A stretch of 64,000 nt of DNA from CAXMQZ01 sp963719055 (GTDB taxonomy: Bacteria > Acidobacteriota > Thermoanaerobaculia > Multivoradales > JAHEKO01). Of this stretch, positions 1 to 9,215 are shown piece by piece. The notes under the pieces are model-generated. The model had not been told where the DNA came from. It saw only the letters and a list, made by a program, of their open reading frames with translations, and did not search any database. The stretch lies in the NCBI GenBank assembly GCA_963719055.1, contig CAVRAU010000013.1, forward strand, positions 25,344 to 89,343. The letters are read 5' to 3'. The translations under genes were made by a program, and so were the position numbers. Numbering within the stretch: position 1 is the stretch's first letter; each line of letters begins with the position of its first letter.

Positions 1-297
1 ACCGCAAGCAGATTCGCGACGGCCTGGCTGTAGATCTCCTGGCGCTGCGACTGGAAGTAGGGTCCGTAGTCCCCGCCGACTTCGGGGCCTTCGTCCCAGT
101 CGATCCCGAGCCAGCGGAAGCCTTCGAGAATGGGTTGCAGGGCCTCCTCGACGATTGCGTTGCTGATCGGTGTCGTCGATGCGCAGGATGAATTTGCCCT
201 GGTGATGACGCGAGAACAGCCAGTTGAACAGCGCTGTGCGGACGCCTCCGATGTGCAGGAAACCGGTGGGGCTGGGGGCGAAACGGGTTCTGACCAT
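1..297 (-). CDS. gltX: Glutamyl-tRNA synthetase, N-terminal part (runs off window start)
   Basis: Charges tRNA-Glu with glutamate in the cytoplasm. Read on the minus strand from the ATG at 297, the protein begins MVRTRFAPSPTGFLHIGG, which is the class I synthetase N-terminus with its HIGH-type motif. It continues through ALFNWLFSRHH and LRIDDTD, the GluRS/GlnRS catalytic core. A one-base frameshift lies near 150-160, just after the DTDQQRN segment. The next frame resumes with LEGFRWLGIDWDEGP and YFQSQR, both typical GluRS. The gene is cut by the window edge, so only about 98 residues are visible. GluRS is favoured over GlnRS by the short N-terminus. It lies 8 bp beyond the transketolase stop codon on the same strand, so the two are probably cotranscribed. 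Confidence 0.85.
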   Translation of the reverse strand, partial: MVRTRFAPSPTGFLHIGGVRTALFNWLFSRHHQGKFILRIDDTDQQRNRRGGPATHSRRLPLARDRLGRRPRSRRGLRTLLPVAAPGDLQPGRRESACG

Positions 298-305
298 GGT
301 TGCGA

Positions 306-2330
306 TCAGGCCTCGATCAGTCGCCGAGCCCGTCGCACGACGTTGTCGACGGTAAAGCCGTATTTGTTGGCGAGGTCCTTGTAGGGCGCCGAGCCACCGA
401 AGCCATCGATACCCAGAATGTCACCCGCGCCGCCGGTGTAGCGCTCCCAGCCGAGTGAGACTCCGGCTTCCACAGCCAGGCGCCGCGAGATCGAGCGGGG
501 CAGGACCGACTGACGGTACTCTTCGGATCTGGGCCTCGAAGAGCTCCCAGGACGGCAGGCTGACGACGCGGACGGCGATCTGGGCGTCGGCGAGCTGCTG
601 TTGCGCCGCCACGCAAAGCGCGACCTCGGAACCCGAGGCGATGAGGATCGCCTGCGGATCACCGTCGGCGGATCGCTCAGGACGTAACCGCCGCGCGCGA
701 CGCCCGCGCTCGCCTTCTCCGCCGTGCCGGCGAGAATCGGCAGGCTCTGGCGACTCAAGGCGAGGGCTGTCGGGCCCCCCAGCCGCTCGATGGCGACTCT
801 CCAGGCAGCCACGGTTTCGTTGGCATCGGCCGGTCGGATCGTCGTCAGACCCGGGATGGAACGCAGGGAAAGCAGCTGACTGATGGGCTGGTGGGTCGGG
901 CCGTCCTCGCCGAGAAAGATGGAGTCGTGGGTGAAGACGTACTTGACCGGCAGGCCCATCAGGGCCGCCAATCGGATTGCCGGGCGCATGTAGTCCGAGA
1001 AGATCAAGAACGTGCCGCCGTAGGGCAACAGGAGCCCAGACAGCGCCATGCCGTTCAGGATCGAGCCCATGGCGTGCTCGCGCACGCCGAAGAAGAAGTT
1101 GCGACCACCCGGGACGCGGCTCGATTGATCGGGATAGCCCTTGATGTAGGTGTTGTTGGAGGGCGCCAGATCGGCCGAGCCGCCCACCAGCTGGGGCAGG
1201 CTGGGGCCGATGGCGTTGAGCACGGCTCCGGAAGCCTTACGCGTCGCCATGGAACCATCCTCGGGGGTGTAGGTCGGCAGAGCTGTCGTCCCACTCGGCG
1301 GGCAGCTCACCGGCGAGTCGCTGCTGCAGCTCATCGGCCAGATCTGGGTGTGCCTCCTGGTACCTCTCGAACATCGCCTGCCATTCCCGTCTTCGCAGCG
1401 GCGCCTCGTTGGGCTCCGGCCGAAAGGCCTCCCGAGTCTCGTCTGGGATGTGAAAGGTCGGCTCCGTGGGCCATCCCAGGGCCTCCTTGGTCAGCTGAAT
1501 CTCGTCCTTCCCGAGAGGCGAACCGTGGGAGGCCGCGGTGTCCTGCTTGTTGGGACTGCCGTAGCCGATGTGGGTGCGGACGGCGATCAAGGAGGGCTCG
1601 AGATACTTCCGCTCGCGCCGTCTCGTAATGCCGGGTCGAGCTCTTCCGGATCGTTGCCGTCTTCGACGCGCTAGGACGTGCCACCCGTAGGCGGTGTATC
1701 GCTGTGGGACGTCCTCGGAGAAGGAAAGCGAGGTCGGACCGTCGATGGAGATGCCGTTGTCGTCGTAGGCGACGATCAGATTTCCCAGTCCCAGGTGACC
1801 CGCCAAGCGACGAGGCCTCAGAGGCCACGCCTTCCATGATGTCGCCATCGCTGGCGAAGACCCAGATATGGTGGTCGAAGAGGGGGAAGCCGTCGCGGTT
1901 GAACTGGTCGGCGAGCAAGCGTTCGGCAATGGCCATACCCACGGCGTTACCGATGCCCTGACCAAGCGGACCGGTGGTGGTCTCGACGCCGAACTCCAGG
2001 TCGTACTCTGGGTGGCCCGGGTGTCTTGGAGTCCAATTGTCGAAAGCTCTGCAGATCTTCCATCGACAGGTCGTAGCCGCTGAGGTGCAGCAGGGAGTAG
2101 AGCAGGGCCGAGGCGTGGCCGCAGGAGAGGACGAAACGATCTCGATTGGGCCATCGCGGGTCCTGTGGATCGTGGCGAAGAAAGCGCGTCCACAGTGTGT
2201 AGGCCATGGCGGCCTGCCCCATGGGGGCTCCCGGATGTCCGGAGTTGGCCTTTTCGACCATGTCCACGGCCAGAAAGCGGATGGTGTTGATGGCCAGTTG
2301 GTCAAGGTCTTTCGCAGCCTCAGGGCTCAT
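306..2330 (-). CDS. tkt: Transketolase (multiple frameshifts)
   Basis: Thiamine-diphosphate enzyme moving two-carbon ketol units in the pentose phosphate pathway. The pieces add up to about 670 residues, the usual transketolase length. In order they show KANSGHPGAPMG near the N-terminus, the ThDP motif region IWVFASDGDIMEG, the pyrimidine domain with FLGEDGPTHQP and GVREHAMG, and a C-terminal domain ending near RRARRLIEA. The reading frame changes at least five times (near 2035, 1805, 1660, 1300, 690 and 520). Each shift is a single-base one within conserved sequence, so indel errors are far likelier than a decayed gene. I place the start at the ATG at 2330 (MSPEAAKDLDQL); an upstream in-frame extension to 2423 lacks conserved residues. 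gltX follows 8 bp downstream. Confidence 0.88.
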
Positions 2331-2499
2331 GATTTCGCCTCGCTCGAGGTAGTTTCGAGATTGTGAAGGATCGGCCCCAGCCAGGGGCGGCAAAAGCATA
2401 GCCGGATTGAAGGCGTCTGCCAAATTGTGAGTTGTCTGAATCCGGTCTTTGACTCGGGGAGGTGGAAGTCCCTACAATCGGTGGTCCTGCAACGACCGC

Positions 2500-2591
<92 letters not shown>

Positions 2592-2661
2592 ATACTTCCC
2601 TACCGCCCAGCGATGAAGCGATGGAACCCTGAAGCGGCCGGTCTCTGCACCGGCCGGGGTT

Positions 2662-2937
2662 ATGATCGCCGCTCATGGAGGGCTCGTGAACAGAGCGTCG
2701 CTGGCGAGATGGCTTGCAGTCTTGCCGCAGCTTCTGGCGCTCAAGGGCTGGCCTGTCGCCAACGACTTCGTCAAGGATGTGCCGACGCCTGTCTTCAAAG
2801 AGTCGTTTCTGGAACGACATCGGATCGAGACTATCGACAGCTATGGCACGATGACCGTCAGCCTGCCGGAAGAAGGACCGATCGTGGCGGACGACGAGAT
2901 GATCGAACGCTTGCGAGCGCTGGGATACCTCGACTAG
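2662..2937 (+). pseudogene. C-terminal remnant of a type I phosphodiesterase/sulfatase-family protein
   Basis: A 91-codon reading frame resembling only the extreme C-terminus of alkaline-phosphatase-superfamily proteins (type I phosphodiesterase/nucleotide pyrophosphatase or sulfatase). The recognisable parts are the PQLLALKGWPVANDF segment, equivalent to the DLxPTLLALLGLPV block, then FLERHRIETIDSYG, and the tail IERLRALGYLD, common in secreted phosphatases of Acidobacteria-like genomes. No metal-binding or catalytic threonine/serine region is present, and no upstream coding sequence fits because tRNA-Ser ends only 70 bp before it. It is therefore a truncated remnant rather than a working enzyme. 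ATG at 2662 and GTG at 2686 are possible starts if it is still translated. The family call rests on motif memory and is moderate. Confidence 0.5.
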
Positions 2938-3850
2938 AGGCCAGGCTCTTCGGTCTCTTCGCTGCGCACCGTCAAGACCGGGCAGTCGGCTCGCTGCACC
3001 ACCCGCTCTGCGGTGCTTCCCAACACGAGATGGGCCAGGCCCGTGCGGCCATGGGTTCCCATGGCGATGAGGTCGGCACCGGCAGCTTCGGCCTCTCCCA
3101 GGATGACTTCCGGAGGAAAGCCCTCTCTGGCAAGAGTCTCCACTTGGAAGCCCTGCTGCTTGATCTCGTCAGCCAGGGTTGTCAGGCGTTCCTCGGCGGC
3201 ACCCTGCACGTCTCGGAAGTAGTCGAGGGAGGTGGGGATCGTGCCGTATGCCGTGTACTCGTAGGGCAGATGGTAGACGTGTAAGAGAACGACTCTGGTA
3301 CTGCTTTGCCTGCCCAGCAGGTTCAGTGCTGCAAAGTAGGCTGTCTCTGCGTCCTTGGAGAAATCCGTGGGAACCAAGATGGTGTCGAGGGGGCGGTGCT
3401 TGTCGGCGTCCCCTGGGTGTACGGTGAGCACAGGACACTGGGCGTGCTGCACAACTCGCTCGGCGGTGCTTCCCAGAAGCAGATGACGCAGACCGGAAAG
3501 GCCACGAGTACCGATGACGACCAGGTCGGCGTCCTGTTGACTGGCGGTTTCCAGGATCACCTGGGAAGGGACTCCCAGCTTGAGTTCTGCGGAGACCTCG
3601 ACGCCCTTCTCACGCACCTGGTGGTGATCTCATTGAGCCGTCCAGAGGCGGCTTCCTGCAGGGCTTCGGTGAAATCAGGTGGCGAAGGGACAAAGTCTGT
3701 GGCGCGACTGGGAACCAACAAGGCGTGAACGAGATCGATGCTCGCATCATGGGCCAGCGCCAACTCGATCGCCCAATCCACACCGGCCCTGGCGGTGCTG
3801 GAAAAATCCGTTGCCGCGAGAATTCTCTGGAGCTTTCTTTTCGGGATCAT
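2934..3850 (-). CDS. Tandem universal stress protein (two UspA domains; one frameshift)
   Basis: Cytoplasmic nucleotide-binding stress protein with two UspA folds. The N-terminal domain begins KRKLQRILAATDFSSTA and, after a frameshift near 3600-3640, continues with DLVVIGTRGLSGLRHLLLGS. The second domain starts DTILVPTDFSKDAETAYFA and ends with IAMGTHGRTGLAHLVLGS and the CPVLTV strand. Both domains carry the G-x2-G-x9-G-S/T ATP-binding pattern, so both are predicted to bind nucleotide. Tandem Usp proteins of about 300 residues are common in Acidobacteria and Deltaproteobacteria. The start is the ATG at 3850; a GTG at 3856 is possible. The gene overlaps the 3' end of the opposite-strand remnant at 2662-2937 by 4 bp. 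Confidence 0.88.
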
Positions 3851-3974
3851 CGTCACGGAACTGTTCCCCTTTCTCGGCCGTCCTACCTCTGAGTACCAGT
3901 ATAAACGGAAGGTCGTCGGGTCGCTCAGGTGGATTGACGGGCCAAGGCGGTTGCTGCTAGCCTCTGCCGTCCGT

Positions 3975-4048
3975 TGGGAGGTCGTTCAATGGTAGGACAC
4001 GCGGCTCTGGACCGTGGAATCGGGGTTCGAATCCCTGCCTCCCAGCCA
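3975..4048 (+). tRNA. tRNA-Gln (anticodon CTG)
   Basis: A 74-nt tRNA with acceptor TGGGAGG pairing to CCTCCCA, discriminator G and encoded CCA at 4046-4048. The anticodon loop CTCTGGA gives anticodon CTG, decoding CAG glutamine codons. The T arm CGGGGTTCGAATCCCTG is standard. The gene stands alone between the usp gene and the formate dehydrogenase operon. Confidence 0.93.
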
Positions 4049-4162
4049 GTTGTTCCCCCTACCCAGCCAGCAGTGAAGCCTTGACACCGCGAAGAGAGAA
4101 GGCGAGGGATTCGAGCCCCTCGCGTGGGCGTGACGTCCCTGTGTTAGATTTCTGACCTCGTC

Positions 4163-5693
4163 ATGTTGCCCAAGAAAGCCACGCGCGAAGAGGTCCTGGA
4201 ACAGCTCGAGGAGAAGGGTGGGTTGCGGCCGGGGGTCGTCGACGAAGTGCACCGAGCCACCGGCGTGCCGGCAGCCGACGTCTATGGCGTGGCGACCTTC
4301 TACCATCTTCTGGCGGATCCGGAGGCCGGAATCAGGGTCTGCCAGGGTCTGTCCTGCAAGCTGGCCGGCTGTGACACGCTGATGGCGGAGTTGCGGGAGC
4401 AGAACCGGAAAGCCACATTCTCCTCGTGTCTGGGGCGCTGTGATCTCGCTCCGGCCTCATGGGACCCCGAGGCAGATCCGGCGACGCCACATCCCGCGTT
4501 CACACCTTCCAGCCCCGACCTGGCCCTCGATCTTCTGGCCCCCGATTTCGATGCCTACGAGGGGCTCGAAACAGCTCGCGAGAGGGGATCCGATTGGGTG
4601 GTGGACGAGTTGGCGGCAGCGGAGCTCACCGGCCGCGGTGGCGCCGGCTTCCCGGCCCATGTCAAGTGGCGGGCCATCCGTCAACAAGCGGAAACCGAAC
4701 GCTACATCGTGCTCAATGCCGACGAGGGTGAGCCCGGGACCTTCAAGGATCGCGAGGTGATCCTGCGTCGTCCCCATCTGGTGGTCGAGGGGTTGGCCAT
4801 CGCTGCGCACTGCCTCGAGGCCCAGGATATCTACGCCTACGTGCGAGGCGAGTTCGGTCAGGTGAAGGCCGCTTTGCGAGACGCCCTCGAAGCAGTCTCG
4901 TGGACGGGGTCTGATCGATCCAGCCGTACGCTGGCACTTCGTCGATGGGCACGGTGCCTACATCTGCGGTGAGGAGACGGCCCTGCTGGAAGCTCTGGAG
5001 GGCAAGCGAGGCATGCCGCGAATGAAACCGCCCTATCCGGTGGAGAAGGGCTTTCGGGACAAGCCGACGCTGATCCAGAATGTGGAATCGATCGCCTGCC
5101 TGCCGTCCATCCTGAGGCGGGGCGGGGAGTGGTTCAAGAATCTGGGAGCCACCGAAGCGGGTACCAAGCTCTACTGTCTTTCAGGTCATGTCGGGCGTCC
5201 GGGCGTCTACGAAGCTCCCATGGGGACCACCATGCGACAGCTGCTCGACATGGCGGGCGGCGTCGTCGGCACTCTCAAGGCCTTCTCTCCGGGCGGTGCT
5301 TCGAGCGGCTTCCTGCCGGCCGACAAGGTCGATCTGCCGATGGACTTCAAGTCCCTGCGGGAGGCGGGCAGCATGTTGGGCTCGGCAGGCGTCGTGGTGC
5401 TGAACGACACCGTGGATATGGTGGAGGCGGCCTTGACCCAGATGGTCTTCTTCGAGGACGAATCGTGTGGCCAGTGCTCACCCTGTCGCATCGGCACCCA
5501 GATCCTCAGACAGGCCCTGGAGCGCCACCGAGCAGGCGACCAGGGAGCTTTGTCGTACGTACAAGACGTTACCTGGGGCATGCGAGAAGCCAGTATCTGT
5601 GGCCTGGGTCAGGCGGCGTCGATGCCGCTGGACAGCGCCATGAAGTACTTTCCCGAGGAATTCGGTCTCGACGGGGCGCAAGCGGATGAGTGA
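4163..5693 (+). CDS. NAD-linked formate dehydrogenase diaphorase subunit (NuoE-NuoF fusion; one frameshift)
   Basis: Predicted to pass electrons from the formate dehydrogenase catalytic subunit to NAD+, as in FdsB/HoxF-type diaphorases. The first ~115 residues are a short NuoE/thioredoxin-like domain with CQGLSC and CLGRC, the [2Fe-2S] cysteines (C-x4-C ... C-x3-C). The rest is NuoF: FMN motif GRGGAGFP, NADH-site motif ADEGEPGTFKDR, ETALLEALEGKRG, then ESCGQCSPCRIG and SICGLGQ for a [4Fe-4S] cluster. A single-base frameshift sits near 4905-4915, and the second frame recovers at WHFVDGHGAYICGEE. Total length is about 510 residues. The stop overlaps the next gene's start by 8 bp, implying translational coupling. 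No Nuo membrane subunits or hydrogenase genes are nearby, so a soluble formate:NAD+ oxidoreductase is favoured. Confidence 0.87.
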
Positions 5694-8455
5694 GAGCAAG
5701 TTCGTCGTCATCGATGGCAACGAGGTACCCTTCCAGAACGGGGAGACCATCCTCGACGCGGCCCGGAAAGCAGACGTCGAGATCCCCACGCTCTGTCACG
5801 ACGACCGGTTGACACCTGCAGGCGCCTGCCGTATCTGTCTGGTCGAGGTCGACGGCGTCAATCTGATGCAGCCGGCCTGTCATACCCAGGTGGCTCCTGG
5901 CATGGTGGTTCGGACGCAGACTCCGCGGGTGGATCGCAATCGACAGTTCATCCTCTCCTTGCACCTGGCGGATACGGTGCAGGACCGAGAAGCCGCGGAA
6001 GACAACAATCCCTCCAGGTTGTTCGAGCTGGCCGATACCTACGGCACCGCTGGCGAATGGGACCCCGTGCCGAGTCCCAGCGCGAGAGCCGTCCCCACGA
6101 CACCAACCCGTTTATCGAGTTTCGGGCGGATCGCTGTATCGCCTGCTCGCTGTGCACTCGCTACTGCGACGAGGTCGAGGCGGTCAGCGCCATCACCCTG
6201 GCGCACCGGGGCGCTCGCACGACGATCTCCACCGCCGATCTGCAGTCGCTGACCGACACGACCTGCGAGCTCTGCGGCGGGTGTGTGGACGTCTGTCCGA
6301 CGGGTGCCATGACCGAGAAGCAGGCGCTGATCTACGGCAAGCCGGAGAGCGATCTCGAGAAGGTGCGGACGACCTGCAACTTCTGTGGCGTCGGTTGCCA
6401 GATCGATCTCAATGTCGACCGGGAAGCCGACCACGTGGTCAAGGTCACCAGCCCGCCACCAGGAACCACCGTCAACGACGGCAATCTGTGCGTCAAGGGT
6501 CGCTTCGCCAATGACTTCATCCATCACGAGGATCGACTGACGGAGCCACTGGTGCGGGATGAGGACGGGAACTTGCGGCCGGCTACCTGGGAGGAAGCCC
6601 TGGATCGGGTTGCCAAGGGCTCTGACGGCGTGTTCGCGAGAGCCACGGTAACGACTCGCTCGCCTTTATCAGCTCGAGTCGGTGTACCGGTGAAGAGAAC
6701 TACCTGATGCAGAAGATGGCGCGGGCGGCGTTTCAGACGCACAATGTCCATCAATGCGCCGCTACGTGACACGCTCCCACGGTCGCCGGTCTGGTGACCA
6801 CGTTCGGAGCCGGGGCCATGACCAACTCGATCCCTGAGATTCGAGACGCCGATTTTCTCTACGTCACGGGATCCAACACCACCGAAGCCCACCCGATCAT
6901 CGCCATGGAGATGAAGCAGGCGGTCCGCCGGGGCGCCAAGCTGGCGGTGGCCGATCCGCGGGCGATCTGGCTGACCGAGATCGCCGACTGGCATCTGCAG
7001 CTCAATCCCGGGTACCGATGTCTGGCTGCTGAATGCCATCGCTCACGTGATCGTGACCGAGGGCCTGGAGGACAAGGAGTTCATCGCCGACAACACCGAG
7101 AACTGGGAAGCGGTGCGGGAAACCGTTCTGCGGTATTCACCAGAGGAGGCGGAGAAGGTCACCGGCGTTCCGGCCGAGTTGATCCGGGAAGTGGCACGAG
7201 CCTATGCCACGACCAAGAAGGCCGGTGTCTACTACACGCTGGGAATCACCGAGCACACCTGTGGCACCGACAACGTCTACGCCCTCTCCAATCTGGTCAT
7301 GATGACCGGTCATCTGGGGAAGCGCTCGGCCGGGATGAACCCGCTGCGGGGCCAGAACAACGTGCAAGGAGCCAACGATTCCGGCGCCACGCCGGTCTTC
7401 TATCCCGGCTATCAGAAGGCCGACGATCCGGACGTTCGAGCCAAGTTCGCCGACGCCTGGGGAGTGGCGCAGAGCGAGACCGAGGGTCTCAATCTCAACG
7501 TCATGATGAAGGCCATGGCCGATGGTCGGATTCGCGGTCTCTATCTCATGGGCGAGGACATCGTCATCTCCGAGCCCAATGTCTGCCGGGTCGAGGAGGC
7601 CATGAACGAGCTCGACTTCGTGGTGGTCCAGGACATCTTCTTCAACGAGAGCTGTCGGTACGCTCGACGTGGTGCTGCCCGCGGCTTGCTTTGCCGAGAA
7701 GGACGGCGTGTTCACCAATTCGGATCGGCGTGTCCAGAGAGTGCGCAAGGCCGTGGAGCCGCCGGGCCAGGCCCGAGCCGATTGGCAGATCCTCCTGGAG
7801 GTGATGAAACGAGTCGGTTACGAGCAGCCCGACTACTCGGGTCCCGGCGAGATCTACGCCGAGATGGCCTCGCTGTCGCCCAAGTTCGCCGGCATCTCGT
7901 ACGAGCGCATCGGAACGAGAGGGTGGCCTGCAGTGGCCGGTGACCAGTGCCGAGGCACCGAGTACCGAGTACTTGCACAAGGGCGGGGTCCTGAGGGGCA
8001 AGGGCCTTTTTCAACCGGTGGACTATCAGCCCACCGTTCGAGCTGGCGGATCCGGAGTATCCGTTGGTGCTGTCGACCGGCCGCACGCTCTATCACTACA
8101 ACGCCGCGACCCAGACTCGTCGCAACGAGGGTTTGCAGCGCCAAGCAGCCAGAGGCCTTTGTCGAGGTCCACCCTCGTGATGCGCGCAAGCTGGCGTATC
8201 GAGGACGGCCAACTGGTGGAGGTGGTCAGCCGTCGGGGTCGGGTCCGGTGCCGGGCCATGATCAGCCGGCAGGTGCGCCGGGGCGTGATCTGGATGCCCT
8301 TCCACTTTCCCGAGAGCCGGACGAACTACCTGACCACCGATGCTGGCGACAAGGTCACCGGCACGGGCGAATACAAGGTCTGCGCAGCGCGCATCGAGCC
8401 GGTCTCCGACAGCCAACCACAGAAGGTCTTTCCCGGAGCCTACGCTTCAGTCTGA
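5686..8455 (+). CDS. fdhA: Formate dehydrogenase alpha subunit, predicted selenoprotein (multiple frameshifts)
   Basis: Molybdenum/tungsten bis-MGD enzyme oxidising formate to CO2 (or the reverse), about 920 residues. The N-terminus is NuoG-like: [2Fe-2S] cysteines in PTLCHDDRL, ACRICLVEV and QPACHT. Two ferredoxin-type clusters follow (CIACSLCTRYC and CELCGGCVDVC). The FdhF domain then begins TCNFCGVGCQ with GNLCVKGRF. In the frame running SSRCTGEENYLMQKMARAAF, a TGA at 6767-6769 falls exactly where the catalytic Sec/Cys sits, followed by HAPTVAGL and FGAGAMTNSIPEI. A SECIS-like hairpin lies 11 nt downstream. The distal part has LGITEHTCGTDN, GQNNVQGANDSG and the C-terminal lid FHFPESRTNYLT. 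At least seven single-base shifts (near 6060, 6630, 7010, 7660, 7918, 8035 and 8100-8190) are read as indel errors. Selenocysteine machinery (selABCD, tRNA-Sec) is not in the window. Confidence 0.88.
6767..6769 (+). other. In-frame TGA predicted to encode selenocysteine
   Basis: The codon is continuous with flanking conserved FdhA sequence in one frame: upstream TGEENYLMQKMARAAFQT and QCAAT, downstream HAPTVAGLVTTFGAGAM. In homologues this position is the Sec or Cys ligand to Mo/W, in the pattern C-A-x-x-U/C-H. A plain nonsense mutation would not come with the hairpin that follows. Confidence 0.85.
6781..6799 (+). promoter_or_regulatory. Bacterial SECIS-like hairpin in fdhA
   Basis: GGTCGCC (6781-6787) pairs with GGTGACC (6793-6799) around a five-base apical loop GGTCT, leaving 11 nt between the TGA and the stem. 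The E. coli fdhF SECIS, as I recall it, has the same 11-nt spacing, starts its stem with GGU and carries GGUCU in its loop, which SelB recognises. One G-U pair is needed. This is direct sequence evidence; SelB binding is inferred. Confidence 0.82.
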
Positions 8456-8523
8456 GCTCGGAGTCCGTTTTCGAGCTGTTTGCCTGCCCCTCCCGGTATG
8501 GTGTAGATTTGTTTCGGAATTTT

Positions 8524-8537
8524 GGATCTTGTTATCC
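8524..8537 (+). promoter_or_regulatory. Candidate operator upstream of the Rrf2 gene
   Basis: GGATCTTGTTATCC is an inverted repeat (GGAT/ATCC, 6-nt spacer) in an AT-rich island within otherwise GC-rich DNA, about 195 bp before the Rrf2 start codon. It is flanked by two near-direct copies of ATTTTGnAT. A weak promoter-like pair (TTGCCT at 8480, TAGATT about 18 bp later) lies just upstream. Rrf2 proteins commonly autoregulate through such palindromes, but the assignment is tentative. Confidence 0.3.
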
Positions 8538-8730
8538 GATATTTTGAATCAAGAGAGCTCTGAGGCGGCAGAGAAGCAGTCAATTATTGAGTTTTCTGTG
8601 ACATCGGAGCCTGGCCTCGGTCTTGCAAGCTGAGGAGATGAGTCGAGAGACAGGCGTGCCATTGTCGGGGGAAGACAGGGGACTTCGCTGTCGCAGACTC
8701 GACGGAGAAGTTCTCAGAGGAGCTGTTCCG

Positions 8731-9192
8731 ATGATTCACAGCGTTGCCACCAAGTACGCGATTCGGGCTGTTTGCCACATCGCGCATCTACAGCCGGGAG
8801 CAAGGGCTCAGGTCAAGGAGATCTCCGAGGCCCTCGATATTCCACCGGCGTTTCTGTCCAAAATCCTGCAGGACCTGGCCAGGAAAGGCATCCTCGTTTC
8901 TGCGAAGGGTCCCGGGGGAGGCTTCCAGCTCAATTGTTCGCCTTCGGAGACCAGTCTTTACACACTCGTGCAAGCTGTAGAGGGTCCGATGGTCGAAGGG
9001 GACTGCATTCTCGGTCTGAGTCTCTGTGCCGATGACACCAAGTGCCCGATCCACGATACCTGGAAGGACATCCAGGAGGCCTTCCGCGGGCGGATGCAAT
9101 CGACATCGATCATGGATGTGGTGGAGGCGGACAGAAGGAAGCGGGATGCTCTGATGCAGGGACCTTTTGTGGCCCTGGGCAGAGGCCTGTAG
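8731..9192 (+). CDS. Rrf2-family Fe-S transcriptional regulator (NsrR/IscR-like)
   Basis: 153-residue winged-helix regulator. The N-terminus ATKYAIRAVCHIA and the helix-turn-helix ISEALDIPPAFLSKILQDLA, followed by the wing GPGGGFQL, are hallmarks of the Rrf2 family. Cys92, Cys99 and Cys105 give C-x6-C-x5-C, the spacing of [4Fe-4S] NsrR-type proteins (IscR is C-x5-C-x5-C), with His108 nearby. It should therefore bind an Fe-S cluster and sense nitric oxide, oxidants or Fe-S status. The ATG at 8731 is chosen because AGAGGAG precedes it at good spacing; the frame is open further upstream without conservation. The propeller/haem-protein gene starts 23 bp after its stop, so it probably heads and controls that operon. 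Confidence 0.9.
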   Translation: MIHSVATKYAIRAVCHIAHLQPGARAQVKEISEALDIPPAFLSKILQDLARKGILVSAKGPGGGFQLNCSPSETSLYTLVQAVEGPMVEGDCILGLSLCADDTKCPIHDTWKDIQEAFRGRMQSTSIMDVVEADRRKRDALMQGPFVALGRGL

Positions 9193-9215
9193 AGATTTTC
9201 CCCGAAAACGGATAA

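Noticed and set aside
306..2330. Programmed frameshifting or pseudogene status for transketolase and the other broken genes
   Set aside because: Shifts are numerous, at unrelated sequences, and in both housekeeping and accessory genes; indel error explains them all more simply.
6767..6769. The fdhA TGA as an ordinary nonsense mutation
   Set aside because: It sits exactly at the Sec/Cys site, in frame with conserved sequence on both sides, with a SECIS-like hairpin at the expected distance.
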